The notes: a model not told the origin generated them from the sequence alone. 64,000 nt of DNA from Staphylotrichum longicolle (GCA_019096155.1 JAHCVI010000005.1:2366468-2430467), one strand, 5' to 3'. Counted from the first letter of the stretch, positions 11,109-21,637 are shown. Numbers and translations are program-made.

Positions 11109-11874
11109 ATGCTGTCGAGGTTAACACAGCAAAGGGCAGGGGCCCAGGCAGCCCTTCTGCGGCGGAGGATACTCACAGCAGCACGCGGGCCAGCAGAGAC
11201 TCCCGTAGCCCGGCAACTAGCCCGACAAACAATCCAGAAGCGCACTCTCATCTCGGCCCCCAAGCCCGGCGATGGCCCGCTGATGGAGCGCCGCGCCGAC
11301 CGCGAGCTTCCCAGTGCGCTCTCCTCTATCCTGCAAGTTCAGCTTCTCGCCCATGCTAACAGTTTGCGCCCCAGGCCTCGAGCAGACGACCTTCCGCTGG
11401 TCGCGCACCCTCCCCATCTTCGCCGCCGTCATCGCCATCGCCTCCGTCGCCATCTTCAACTACCAGAAGCTCTCGAGCCCCGTGGTCGGCGCCACCCTTT
11501 ACGCCCTGCGCACCTCGGACAAGGCCCGCGCGCACCTGGGCGACGAGATCTACTTTGCCCAGCAGATCCCGTGGATCTCGGGCGAGATGAACCAGCTGCA
11601 CGGCCGCATCAACATCACCTTCAAGGTCAAAGGCACCCGGTCCGGCGGCGTCATGAAGTTTGCCAGCTTCCGCCCGAGCCCGCGGGCCCAGTTCCAGACC
11701 ACCGAGTGGAGCCTCGAGACGGACGACGGCACCGTCATCGATCTGCTCGAGGACGGCGACCCGTTCCAGACGATTGCCGCCGGCGGGCTGCTCGAGTTTG
11801 ATGGCGGCGTCGAGGCCGAGGAAGAGCCGGTCGGGGCGGCGGCCACGAGGGGGTTCAGGCAGATGAAGAAGTAG
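11109..11874 (+). CDS. coa1: Cytochrome c oxidase assembly factor 1 (Coa1)
   Basis: Mitochondrial inner-membrane factor acting early in complex IV assembly with Mss51 and Shy1/Cox1 intermediates (family knowledge). Exons 11109-11313 and 11375-11874 join in phase over a 61-nt intron (GTGCGC, branch GCTAAC, CCCAG), giving 234 residues. The first about 55 residues are basic and Arg-rich with almost no acids (MLSRLTQQRAGAQAALLRRR), a matrix-targeting presequence. One membrane span follows at about 78-96 (LPIFAAVIAIASVAIFNYQ). The Coa1 core is plain: LYALRTSDKARAHLGDEIYF, then WISGEMNQLHGRINITFKVK and EWSLETDDGTVIDLLE. It converges on the uL3m gene 134 bases downstream. Confidence 0.88.
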
Positions 11875-11876
11875 AC

Positions 11877-11901
11877 AAGAGAGAGAGAGAGAGAGAGAGA
11901 G
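11877..11901. repeat. GA dinucleotide microsatellite
   Basis: About 12 uninterrupted GA units immediately after the coa1 stop, inside its probable 3' UTR. Confidence 0.9.
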
Positions 11902-12008
11902 CGTGCTCCTACACGTACTGTACATTTAACTGTATATTGTATGATATGATACAAGAGACGACCAAAAGACTACCCCGCACACACACGTACACACACAATC
12001 CGCGCCCC

Positions 12009-13193
12009 TCAGAACGCAGCCGGCGCACGCTCGCCGGCGTCCTCCTTGGCAGCGGCCGCGATGATCTCCTCAATCGCATCCGCGTCGGCCTCAGACGGCT
12101 TCATGCCCTCGGCCATGAGCTCCGCTATCCTCTTCTCCCGCCTCGCCTCCTTGAGCTCCAGATGCCGCTCCCGCGCCGCCTGCAGATGCGCCTCGGCGTC
12201 GGGGAACCGCTCCTCCAGCGCCTTCATCGTCTTGTCGATCCACTCCTGCGACGGCGGCTCCTTCTTGACCGCATCCTGGATCTTGACCACCGCCCCCTTG
12301 GGCCCGGCCACGCACCCCTTGACCACCACGATCCCCAGCTCGTTGTCCACCATCAGCACCGGCAGGTTCTGGACCGTCACCCGCTGGTTGCCCATCCGGC
12401 CGGGCATCTTCTTGCCCGGCAGCACCCTCGAACCGCTGCCCTGGCTGGGGCCCGTGGTACCGATCGTCCTGTGGTTCAGCGAGTTACCGTGACTCGCCTC
12501 CTGGCCCGCGAACCCGTGCCTCTTCATGCCGCCCGCGAACCCCTGCCCGCGCGAGTTGCTGCGCACGTCGACGCGCTGGCCAATGTGGAACCAGTCCGGC
12601 AGCAGCTGCACGCCGACGGGCAGCAGGCCCTTCTCGTTGCGCACCCGGAACTCGGCCAGCACCTCCTTGGGCGCGATGCCCTTGGCCTCGTAGTAGCCCA
12701 GCAGCGGGGCCGTGACGTTGGGCGCCGCGCGCTCGCCCATGCCCACCTGCACCGCCCAGTACCCGTGCTTCTGGCGCGTCTTGTTGAGCACGGTTTGGAC
12801 TCGGTCCAGCTGCAGCACCGTGCACGGGATGCGCGCGCCCGTCCGCCCCATGAAGACGGTCATGCCCTTCTTGACGGCCAGCACGCCCGCCCGCACGGGC
12901 GTCGAGTGCTCCTTGCGCTTGAGCGCCGCGGCGGGGCCCGCCGTGGGCGCGGGCAGGCCCGAGGTGATTTGGTTGAAGCGGTGCGGCTTGGCGCGCGAGG
13001 GGAGCGTCGACCAGCCCGACTTGACGGCGCGGGATTGTGTGTAGGAGAGGAGGCGGACGGATGGGGAGCTTGGTGATGCGGAGGCGGAGGCGGAGGCGGA
13101 GGCGCGGGGAAGGGTGGAGGGTGTGGTTGGTGACAGCGAGGTCGGCTGCACGAGCAGCTGCCGCCAGCAGCGGGCGGGCAGCCGGGGCGCCAT
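12009..13193 (-). CDS. Mitochondrial large-subunit ribosomal protein uL3m (MRPL9-type)
   Basis: Single uninterrupted exon, 394 residues. Member of ribosomal protein L3 family, placed near the entrance of the peptidyl-transferase region of the mitoribosome. Residues 1 to about 55 are basic with a Ser-Ala repeat encoded by a GGAGGC tandem (SASASASASPSS), typical of a mitochondrial presequence. The L3 fold follows: RAGVLAVKKGMTVFMGRTGA, then TRQKHGYWAVQVGMGE, and the diagnostic RGQGFAGGMKRHGFAGQEAS with GSGSRVLPGKKMPGRMGNQR. A charged C-terminal extension rich in Glu, Lys and Ala is usual for fungal members. Divergent from the CCDC25 homologue. Confidence 0.95.
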   Translation of the reverse strand: MAPRLPARCWRQLLVQPTSLSPTTPSTLPRASASASASASPSSPSVRLLSYTQSRAVKSGWSTLPSRAKPHRFNQITSGLPAPTAGPAAALKRKEHSTPVRAGVLAVKKGMTVFMGRTGARIPCTVLQLDRVQTVLNKTRQKHGYWAVQVGMGERAAPNVTAPLLGYYEAKGIAPKEVLAEFRVRNEKGLLPVGVQLLPDWFHIGQRVDVRSNSRGQGFAGGMKRHGFAGQEASHGNSLNHRTIGTTGPSQGSGSRVLPGKKMPGRMGNQRVTVQNLPVLMVDNELGIVVVKGCVAGPKGAVVKIQDAVKKEPPSQEWIDKTMKALEERFPDAEAHLQAARERHLELKEARREKRIAELMAEGMKPSEADADAIEEIIAAAAKEDAGERAPAAF

Positions 13194-13649
13194 TGTGTGT
13201 GTGTGTGGTGGTGGTGTGGTTGTTGTTGGTAGGTTCGATGTTTTGGTCGGGTATGAACTCGCCGGTTACGGCATTGGCTGGCTGCGCCGGTTGTGGTGGT
13301 GGTGGATGGACGGCCTCGGACGACGGCGAGGTCGCGCTTCAGGAGTGTGGTCGGCTCTCGATCGTCAATTGAGCACGCGGCAGAAAATTGAGAGCTCCAT
13401 TCCGAGAGAAAAAACTGGGGCCTGTCGGAGAGTTAAGTGGATCCAGCCTCCAGACTTGGAACCCTAACCCTGTTTATTCTGCACCTCCCCTCAAGAGAGA
13501 GAAGGAAGAACAGGCAGCGGGTGAAACACTCACTCACGGGACTTTGCAAGAGAGGAAGTGAAGACAGGATCTAGACTCACTCGACCAGTTCTATCAAATC
13601 TAAAATTATTCCCTCAAATCCAGCAAGAAGGACGGTTTTCCTGGTCAAG
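13194..13649. other. Divergent promoter region, uL3m / CCDC25 homologue
   Basis: 456 bases between divergent genes. Contains GT-rich DNA just upstream of the uL3m start (13195-13240) and a double telomere-like motif at 13460-13471. No coding signal. Confidence 0.6.
13460..13471. promoter_or_regulatory. Telobox-like AACCCTAACCCT in a ribosomal-protein promoter
   Basis: Two tandem CCCTAA-type hexamers, the sequence recognised by Tbf1/telobox-type Myb proteins and known as an element of many fungal ribosomal-protein promoters. It lies 267 bases upstream of uL3m and 179 upstream of the CCDC25 homologue. Function here is inferred from motif and position only. Confidence 0.35.
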
Positions 13650-14632
13650 ATGGTTTTTTACTTCACCTCGAACGTCGTCGAGCCCTCGGCGTACATCTAT
13701 GTCGGCAAGGACAAGTTTGAGAGTGAGTGAACGCCGTAAGCTGTCCGTTTCTAGCATAGAGCCTGCCTGACGTGTGGTTACTATTTTTTCAGATGAGGAC
13801 TTGATCAAGTTTGGCTGGGAGGAGGATGTGTGGTGAGTTTTGCGAACCCAGCTGTCCCGCTGTCTCGGCCAGATTCTCACTTGTCCAAGGGTATGAGCCC
13901 CGAAAACCTCGGCTCAACGACCATGGTTCTCACCCATCGCAGTTCCACGTCGACAAGCTGTCCAGCGCACATATCTATTTGCGCCTGCGCGAGGGCGAGA
14001 CATGGGACAATATCCCCCAGGAGCTGTTGACCGACCTCGCCCAGCTGACCAAGGCCAACTCGATCGAGGGTAGGAACATGTCGGACACTGCCTCTGAAAC
14101 CCCCGCTGACGGGCTCAGGTAACAAGAAGGACAACATCACCATCATCTACACCCCATGGTCCAACCTGAAGAAGGACGGTAGCATGGCCGTGGGCCAAGT
14201 AAGCTTCAAGGACAACAAGAAGGTCAGCTCACCTCACCCCCACCCTCATCGAGATCACCATACTAAACGGGCGCAGGTCAAGAAGATACTCGTCCCCCAG
14301 CGGGAAAACCCCATCGTCAACCGGCTCAACAAGACCAAGGTTGAAAAATACCCGACCTGAAGCAGGAAAAGGACGACCATCTGCGGGAGCTGCGCAAGAA
14401 GGACCAGGCCGCACAGCTGGCGAGGGTAAGTCTCAGCGCACCGCTTATACACGAACAGGCTCTGACGAGATTGTCTGTATTAGAAAAAAGAGGAAGCCCG
14501 CGTTGCCAAGGAGCGCCAGGAGAAGAAGTGGCAAAAGGATCACGCCTACGACCGACATCTTCACCGAGGAGAACATGGCGGCCACCAGCAACCAAGACCG
14601 GGGACGCCAATTGGGAGGATGACTTTATGTAG
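13650..14632 (+). CDS. CCDC25 / NFACT-R domain (DUF814) protein, with four single-base frame breaks
   Basis: Homologue of human CCDC25 and yeast Jlp2, a small NFACT-R (DUF814) protein with a C-terminal coiled coil. Exons: 13650-13722, 13793-13832, 13943-14069, 14119-14222, 14277-14425, 14484-14632, about 213 residues. Conserved blocks include MVFYFTSNVVEPSAYIYVGK, NEDLIKFGWEEDVW, FHVDKLSSAHIYLRLREGE and YTPWSNLKKDGSMAVGQ, then a Lys/Glu/Arg coiled coil. Four length changes disturb the frame: a missing base at the exon 2/3 splice in TGG (13831-13834), one missing at 14351-14353, an extra C at 14552-14553 and an extra G at 14600-14603. They sum to zero, and the terminal ENMA...NQDR...DDFM matches the family. 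Sequencing error is likelier than decay. Confidence 0.85.
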
Positions 14633-14668
14633 TCGCTCGCAACTCTCGCTCTGCTAACTACGTGCCCG

Positions 14669-15712
14669 TTACATCCCGGCCCCCGCCCCCCGATCCCGCT
14701 CCCCATCTGGTTCACATTCGTCCCCTTGATCTTGTGGTCCCCGGGGTTCGCCGCCGCCTCGTAGATGATGTTGGCCGGCGCCCGCCCAGCTGCATCCACT
14801 CCCCCTTGAACCCGACGTACGAGATGCGCGTGACGTCCTCGTCCCCGTCGCCAAAGTTGTCCGGGAAGAAGAGCGTCAGCCTCCGGACGGCGTTGAACCG
14901 CGCTCGGCGCTGCACCAGTCAGTATTGGGGATCGTTTGCACTTGAGGCCGGCCCCTAGAATAGAGGGCGGAACATACCACAGGCAACTCTTGTACCTCCC
15001 CTGTGCGACTCAGCTCAAACTCCTGCGTCCCGCTCGTCTCCTCGGCCACACCGAAATCGACGTCGTCCCTGTTGATGATTACCTTTAACGTCTTGGGCGC
15101 CGACTCCGAGTCAGACGTGCGCAGCAAGATGGAGTGCAGCTTGACCTGCCCCGTAAACCTATTCTCAAGTCAGCCGCGCGCTCATATTTTTCCTCCCGTC
15201 AACTCCCGTGCTTCCTCTCCCGCGGCTCTCCTCCTAAGAACCTCCCCCCTAACCCTCCCCGTAGAATCCCCCGTAGAACCCCCCGTAGATAGCGTCCATC
15301 ATCGCCATTTTAAAAAAAAAAACCTCCCTCACCCCCTCCTCCCCCTACTCAACTTCCCAACCCACCATCAAAACCCAACGTCACGACCCAACACAAGAAG
15401 ACCAGAGAGGAAAAAAAAAACACCGGAACAAAAAAAAAGCAAGACATACGGCACATTCAAAATCAACTGCTCGTCCACATCGCTCTCCACCTCCGGCTCC
15501 GCCGCCAGCCGCTCCTGCCACGTCTTCTTCACCACGGCCCGGCCGGACCCGTACGCGGCCTCGTTGAGCGCCGTCACCTCGTCAAAGTTGATGTGCTGGT
15601 ACAGCGAGAACTGCAGGGCGGGCGTGATGTCGTCCGAGTGGTCATGGTCACCGTGGTCGTGGTCGTGGTCGCCGTGGGAATGGGTGTGTTCGTCGTGGCA
15701 GTGGTGAGACAT
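14669..15712 (-). CDS. PITH-domain protein (PITHD1-like), with two single-base frame breaks
   Basis: Homologue of human PITHD1; the PITH domain is shared with the thioredoxin-like proteasome partner TXNL1. Exons 15712-15450, 15158-14978 and 14909-14669 splice in phase (donors GTATGT; acceptors ATAG and GCAG), about 228 residues when the frame is followed. The first 27 residues are a His/Asp-rich run (twelve His), a probable metal-binding tail. PITH blocks: LYQHINFDEVTALNE, TGQVKLHSILLRTSDSESAP, GEVQELPVRRARFNAVRRLT, ISYVGFKGEWMQ and IKGTNVNQMGSGIGGRGPG. One base is missing at 14785-14787 and another at 14675-14677, just before the ATG-TAA ending. Its stop is 36 bases from that of the convergent CCDC25 homologue. 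Confidence 0.85.
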
Positions 15713-16110
15713 TGTGAGGTTCTTTTTTGGGGGGCGGTTTTGAGTTGTTGGTTTGTTGTTGGCGTAATTGAGGGAAAAAGGAATGAAAAAGTTTGGGGTT
15801 TGTGAGGTTGGTAGAGGCCGTTCTGGTAGTTGAGTCGGGGGGTTTGTCCTGGATGGGAAATGGAGATGCCGAGTTTCAGTTGAATTGAGCCAAGTTGAGG
15901 TGAGCTGCGGGAGCACTAACAATTTTGAGGGGCGATGGCAACAAAGGGTCTCGCAACACCACGACCAAGAGCTGCCCAAACTGCTGGGTGCAAAGTGTTC
16001 GTTTTTGAGATTTCAACTGGTTTGATCAAGACAAACAAGGTTCATTACAGAGAATTGAATCCATGAGAAGTATGAGCTACCTATTCCAACGCCCTCTCTC
16101 TCCATCACAT
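15713..16110. other. Intergenic region between the PITH gene and rrn6
   Basis: 398 bases: promoter/leader of the PITH-domain gene and the 3' flank of rrn6. No repeat, RNA or coding signal seen. Confidence 0.6.
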
Positions 16111-19100
16111 CTACCGAAACCCACTCATCCGCAACTCACTCTTCCTCTTGCCCTTCTTCAACGGGCTCCTCTTGAACGGCGAAAACGACGGCCGCCCGCC
16201 AAACAAGCCCGGCAGCATCTGGCTCTTCGGCTGCGACGGTGTGCCCTGCAACTGCGACGATCCCTGCCCCATGCGCTTCGAAGAAAACGGTGGCGGCGCC
16301 GGCGCCCCCGTCCCCATGCCCGAATCCCTCCGGTACTCCCTCCGCAGCGGCGACCCGGCCCGCACCCTGGGCGTTCCAAACCCGCCCATCTGCGGCTGCG
16401 ACGAGAACTCCAACGGCGGGGCCATCTGCGACTGAGACTGCGACTGAGACGGCTGGGACGTCGAGAGGATCATAGGCAGCGTTTGGCTTGAGGGCCCCCC
16501 TAGGGACTGGGACGACTGGTCCATCATGAAGGAATCCTCGCCCAAGATGCGCTGTGATAGCCGCTCGGCCTTGCGCCGGCGCGCCTCAATCTTGCGGCGC
16601 CGCCTGTCGATCGCCTCCTCGGCTTCGAGGTCCTGGCCGGGCTTCCAGGTGATGTCGTCCGGGTTGGCGCCGAGGTCCCAGCGGGAGAGGGCGAGAGTGG
16701 GTTCGCCGTAGATGGTTGCTGACGTGTTGAGCGCCGCGTACTTGCGCAGCCGGAGAGCTACTGTGTCACCTTGTTCCGCCTCTGGTTCTCTTGCTTTGCC
16801 TTTCCCTTTGAGGGAGGTCGGGAGTGAAGGCTGGGATGACATGAGGCTTGGGGAGCTGGGAAATGGGAGCGAGCTCGAGAGCTGGCTTTCCGGCGCAGTC
16901 CATGATTCCGGCACCGCCGAGACGCCAATGTTACTGAGAAACATCTCGGCTGCCATGTTCTGCAGCACTTGTTCCCGTTTCTGATGGTGGGTTTCGTCGT
17001 TGCTTGTTTGGGTCTCGAGAAATAAGTCTCGCAGTTTCTCAACCAAGTCATCGGGTCCGAAATCGATGAGCGGGCGACGAGCTTCAGGCACAAAGAGCCA
17101 CTCGTCAGCGCGCCGGTGAAGGGGTTCTTGCTGAGCATCCCATTCACGGGCCAGCTGAAGCAGGTCCTTTCCTGCGCCGCCAGATGCTGCCAAGTCCAAC
17201 CTAAACACTCATTAGCGATTGCAGCGGGAGTGATTGGGGGCAAGAGCACATACAGCGACTGTCTCGGCATATAACCATCTTCCTTCTCCCGCTCAATCGC
17301 CTCGGCGATAAAGCCAAAGTCCACACCATCCTCCAGCAATTTGTGGTCATCCTTCTCTTCCGCAGAAGTCAAGCGCTGTGCAACAAGCCCAAAATCGATA
17401 CGCTGTTGGATTCCTCCCTTGAGCCGCTCCAGCGCCACCCTCTCGAGCCCCCTCTTTCCAAAGACAGCGCGTTCATCAAACTCGTCCGGCACCGCAAATG
17501 CGTCAGTCAGACTCTGCAACAGCTTGAGTCGATGCTGGCCGTCCTCCTCAACCGCCTCCCTCGTGTCAGTGTGGCGGAACAGAGACGCCCGGCTCGTCAG
17601 ACCAGGCGCACAACGCGCTGTGGACATCCAAGTCCTGGCCCAGGGTCAGCAGCTGAAAGAACCTCAGCTGCGCCTTCCTCATCGCGCGGCCTGCCGCAGA
17701 TGTTGGCTCGTTGCCATTCGCCGCCCCGCAGGCAGGATGCTCAAGCCGATGAACGTAGATGGACTGTTCAGGGAGATGAGATCGCGGTGGTACCGTACGG
17801 GTGTGCCCGGTTCTGGATTGATGAACCAGAACACGGTCATCTCGGTGTCCTTAGCGGAGGGACGCAGACGAAACATGCCATGAGGCCGTTGACGTAGGCT
17901 CCAGGGGAGACGTCGAGACGGAGGGTTGGGTCGTTGACGTCCTTTTGGTGGGGACAGGAGACGAGGATGTCGAGGGTCAAGGACTTCCTCTTGCCTTCCC
18001 GTACGACCACCCAGAAAAAGGTCGTGCTGGTGAGGATGAATGCTTGTGCGGGATCCAGCCGGGAAGATGCTATCCCCAGGATCCGATGGGTTGCCTTTGG
18101 CAATACCAGATGGGAGACTGAGTGCAGTTTTTGAGCAGCAGGATCAAACACGTGCAGGTTCCTGGGACTGCAAAGCAGCAGCAATTGTCGTGAAGGGTGC
18201 GGCTCGAGCTCAGGGTGCCCGCCAGAGGGCTCTATGGCGCTTCTCGTGTGCTTCGCCGAGCGACTTGAAGACTGCAGGGTCTCGTGGTTCCGTGCCAGCC
18301 ATAGGATTTTGTGCGGCTGCAGCTCGTTCATGGAGTTGAAGGGCAGCTTCGAAATGGATCCCGAGATGCTATTTCCGCACATCTTCAAGACGGGCGTCAA
18401 ATTCTTCGGCCGTGAGGTTAGGCGTCCTGTAACGTCCCACACACTCCAGTAGCCAGCCTGGTCAATGATGGCCATCCGAGGGATGTCCGCTTCGGCTTGT
18501 CGGGTGAAGCAGACATCGGCCTGCAAGCTCCCCCCCGTCTGCTCACAGGGGATTGTGAACAGAGGGTTGTCAAAGAATTGGCTAGCAACAGACGTCCCAG
18601 AGACCCGACCCAGAGGCTTTCCAGCCGGCATGGGTATCGCACGCAGTTCGGGCTCATAGACGGTGGTTGACGCGCCATTTTGAACGAGGAGCCATCGGAT
18701 CGGGTCATATTTCCTTGCGTCGATAGCGAATTTGACCAGCGATATGGGCACAACATCCTGAAACCCGTTGCCCTCGAGCTTGTTGTTCGTAGCGTGGACA
18801 TCAACCCTGATGTCTGCCGCTCTCCAGACCCATTTCTCGCGGGCTAGGCTGATCAGCCGCAGAACATTTCCGGAGACGCCGGAGGCAACAGCCAATACTG
18901 GGTGGCCTTTGTTTGACTCGCCCTCTCTCAAGTCGGCCACCTCTCCCACAGAGAACAGCGAAGGCGCGTCGGCAAGTGCCGGGGAGCTCTTTGCCTGAGA
19001 CACGGCGATCTCTTCCAGCAGCAAGGACTCGACGCCCTCGTCAAGGATCGAAGCCTCGGAGAGATGTCCCAGCAGCCACTGCTTCTGATGTTTAGCAACC

Positions 19101-19398
19101 TGGGAAGGGCCCATATCACTGGGCTGCGAGGTCGGAATCCTGCTAGGGGCACACCACTGTGTGAAGGGTGTCACTTGCTTGAAGCGAGGCGCTAGTGTGG
19201 TCAGCATAAGAAGGCCAAAAGCAACCAACCTGTAGACCGTGACTCACTCTCATCTTTAGCTCTGTTTCTGCGTATTTGCCCGATGCACTCATCGCCCTGT
19301 GCCGGGGTGTATGTTAAGCGACCGATGATGCCGTCCGCGGGTACCCGGCGAGCCTTGGCCCGGGCGGTTGGCTGGACGGCAGTGTGCCTGTCATCCAT
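16111..19398 (-). CDS. rrn6: RNA polymerase I initiation factor Rrn6-like, with three frame breaks
   Basis: Subunit of the Pol I core factor that nucleates rDNA pre-initiation complexes in the nucleolus. Exons 19398-19248, 19191-17254 and 17200-16111; the introns (56 and 53 nt) are in phase, about 1059 residues. The N-terminal half resembles a beta-propeller (for example MAIIDQAGYWSVWDVTGRLT). The C-terminal half has LRFFQLLTLGQDLDVHSAL and ATIYGEPTLALSRWDLG. The tail is Ser/Gln-rich and ends in the family's KKGKRKSELRMSGFR signature. The frame is broken by a missing base in the T-run at 17869-17873, a missing base in the C4 run at 17724-17727 and one extra base (or two missing) between about 17560 and 17640. 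Rrn6 is essential in yeast, so consensus error is likely. Confidence 0.88.
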
Positions 19399-19994
19399 TT
19401 GGACTGATTGTGATGGGAAGGCGGGTTAAAGAGAATCTCGGGATCATTCTCCCTGTTCTGCGACACAAGCAGTGACCGGGCCGTTTGCTCACAGCAGATC
19501 GGGATTGGGACGAGGGTCGTTTGTTGTGTCGGGACGGAGCAACAACATTGAAAAGCGAGGTAGGCTGCAAGCGATCAAAGGGCCAAAACAAAATAAATTG
19601 CGAGGTTTCCGTCTGATCCAGAATCCAAGGCAAGAGAGCCGATTGTCCTTTTCGGTATTGTCGATTCAAGCCAAGTGCAAGTGCAAGTGCAGAATATCTA
19701 TCGAGTTGCAGGTTGAAGAAGGCTGCCAATGAGTCCAGCAGGCCAGGGGAACTTTTTAGTGGGGTAACAGAATACGACCAATCACTTTGAGCATGTGGAT
19801 CCGCCGGCCTCGCCTTGGCGCAAGGTGCCCTGGAAACTCGCTGAAGATGGCAAGCAGATAAACAAAGCATCCCGCATTTGCGCATCACCGTCGCAAACCG
19901 CACCCTCCCCAAATCCAACATCGCCACCGTCCACCGAGCGTCGCATACCAATACAAGAACGAGATACGATAATCAGGCATACAGACAGCCCACA
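19399..19994. other. Divergent intergenic region, rrn6 / spc25
   Basis: 596 bases with both promoters. A minus-strand open frame (19391-19951) has no family resemblance. A CAAGTG run (about 19671-19692) is the only visible simple repeat. Confidence 0.55.
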
Positions 19995-20824
19995 ATGTCA
20001 TCAGCATTCGAGCCCTCAATGTCTACCAGCCGCCCGCCGATCGGCGGCCCCTCGCTGGCGGACACGCTGCCCAACATCAACTTTGGCTTCGACGAGCTGC
20101 GCGACCGCATGGCCAAGTTCACTGCAAAGTTCGACGCCTTTATTGAGCAGGGGCGCAAGCGCGTGCTCGAAGAGCGCAACCAGTTCCGAATGAACGTGGC
20201 CGAGCTGCAAGGTACGACTCCCTACGTCCACCCCGATCCCATTCCAACTAGAAGCTTGCTAACCAACCCGCAACAGAGGACCAGCGCATGAAGAAGAAAG
20301 ACATCGAAATCATTCAGCTCAAGACCAACACGTACCAACAGACCATGTCCAAAGAAGCCGCCGAGACCCGTGAGATGCAAGCCGCCATCGCCCAGCTCAC
20401 CACCCAGCGCGACCGGCAGGCGGCGGCGCGGGACGCGCTCAAGGAGCAGATCGCCGCGACGCAAAAGGACATTGATGCGCGCCTGGCCGCGCAGCGGGCG
20501 CACCAGGCGCAGCTCGAGGCGCAGGCGCGGTTTAACGTGCCGGAGCTGGACTTTTGGGTGACAAACCTGTGCCTGCGCATCGAGGGTGCGGGCAAAGACG
20601 ACAGGCTCAAGTTTGTGTACACGCACGTGGACGAGAGGGACTGGGAGCGGGAGGCGTGGTTCGAGCTGTGCACGGGGAGTCGGGACTATGATGTCCGGCA
20701 TTGCCGGCCCAAGTTGGAGAGGGAGAAGGTGGAGAAGGTGTTGGAGAGGGTGAATGAGACGAGGGAGCTGGCGACGTTATTGAAGGGGATGAGGGAGTTG
20801 TTTGTGGAGGCTATGCGGTCTTGA
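19995..20824 (+). CDS. spc25: Kinetochore protein Spc25 (Ndc80 complex)
   Basis: Subunit of the Ndc80 complex, pairing with Spc24 at the centromere-proximal end. Exons 19995-20211 and 20277-20824 join in phase (GTACGA...AACAG, branch GCTAAC), 254 residues. The N terminus is short, with INFGFDELRDRMAKFTAKFD. A long heptad coiled coil covers about 35-165 (DIEIIQLKTNTYQQTMSKEA, then an Ala/Gln/Arg-rich stretch). The C-terminal globular RWD domain begins near PELDFWVTNLCLRIEGAGKD and contains RLKFVYTHVDERDW and FELCTGSRDYDV, typical Spc25 features. Length suits the family. Confidence 0.9.
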
Positions 20825-21180
20825 TGGTGCTCGGCGCTGTCTTGGGTGACGATCATGTAATGATGCAAATGAGAGAGGGTTCTTGGGTAGGCTTAGGGAA
20901 CCGGCATGTCTGTTGCTACATGTGGCAGAAAAGCCAAATCAAAGATGACCACAGTCTGTTTGGTTCGTGAAGGGTCGATATCTTCTTTTTTTTTTTTTTT
21001 TGGCCTTGAAATGCCACGGCATGTTCAGCGTTTTCTATGTTGTATGTATGCTTCACCCTCAGACACGTCCGCGCGTCAAACCCCGCCAATTAAACATGCA
21101 ACGCGCTTTCGCGGGGCAGTCTCAACGACACATCTCAACCACTCGTCTCAACCGTCCGCAAAAGGCATCATCCGCTCAAG
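20825..21180. other. Intergenic region spc25 to mzt1
   Basis: 356 bases between two same-strand spindle genes; contains a T-run of about 18 at 20985-21002. No coding signal. Confidence 0.6.
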
Positions 21181-21637
21181 ATGCCGCCCAACGAGCGGGC
21201 CGAGAAGCAGGCTGCTGCCCAGCAGGCAGTGGACATTCTGCACGAGATTGCCACCATTCTGGTCAGTCAGCGACGCCAAGAATCAACCACCAGAGATGAG
21301 GAGCAAGGGAACTGACCCTCACCAAAACCCAACAACAGAACTGCCACCTCGACCGCCGCACCCTCTCCATTTGCATCTCCATGATTGAGAACGGCGTGAA
21401 CCCCGAGGCGCTAGCAGTGCGTTTCCCCCCATCTCAAACTCATCCCTTTCCCTCCCCCCCACTCGGCTGCTCTTCTCAAACACACCGTCTCCCAAAAACT
21501 CTCACACTAACACCACCACCACCACCCCCCGCCCTCAGAACGTCATCAAAGAACTCCGCAAGCAAGGCCAAGAAGCCCAGCTCGAGTCCGCCACAGCGGC
21601 AGCGGCAATTGCCGGAGCGTCGACGCGCCGGAGATAA
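21181..21637 (+). CDS. mzt1: Mitotic-spindle organizing protein 1 (Mozart1, Mzt1)
   Basis: Small gamma-tubulin-complex partner needed to recruit the complex to spindle pole bodies. Three exons (21181-21261, 21339-21416, 21539-21637), all phase 0, encode 85 residues, the usual size. The core is unmistakable: AAAQQAVDILHEIATIL, then NCHLDRRTLSICISMIENGV, NPEALANVIKELRKQG, and a short Ala-rich basic tail. Because each exon is under 100 nt, no single open frame shows the gene; the assignment rests on splicing. Introns 1 (77 nt) and 2 (122 nt) have GTCAGT and GTGCGT donors. Confidence 0.93.

Noticed and set aside
10640..11263. 207-codon minus-strand frame over the coa1 5' region
   Set aside because: Antisense to coa1 exon 1 and its promoter; shadow frame.
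13460..13471. Telomere or chromosome end signal
   Set aside because: Only two repeat units in the middle of gene-dense DNA; better read as a telobox promoter element.
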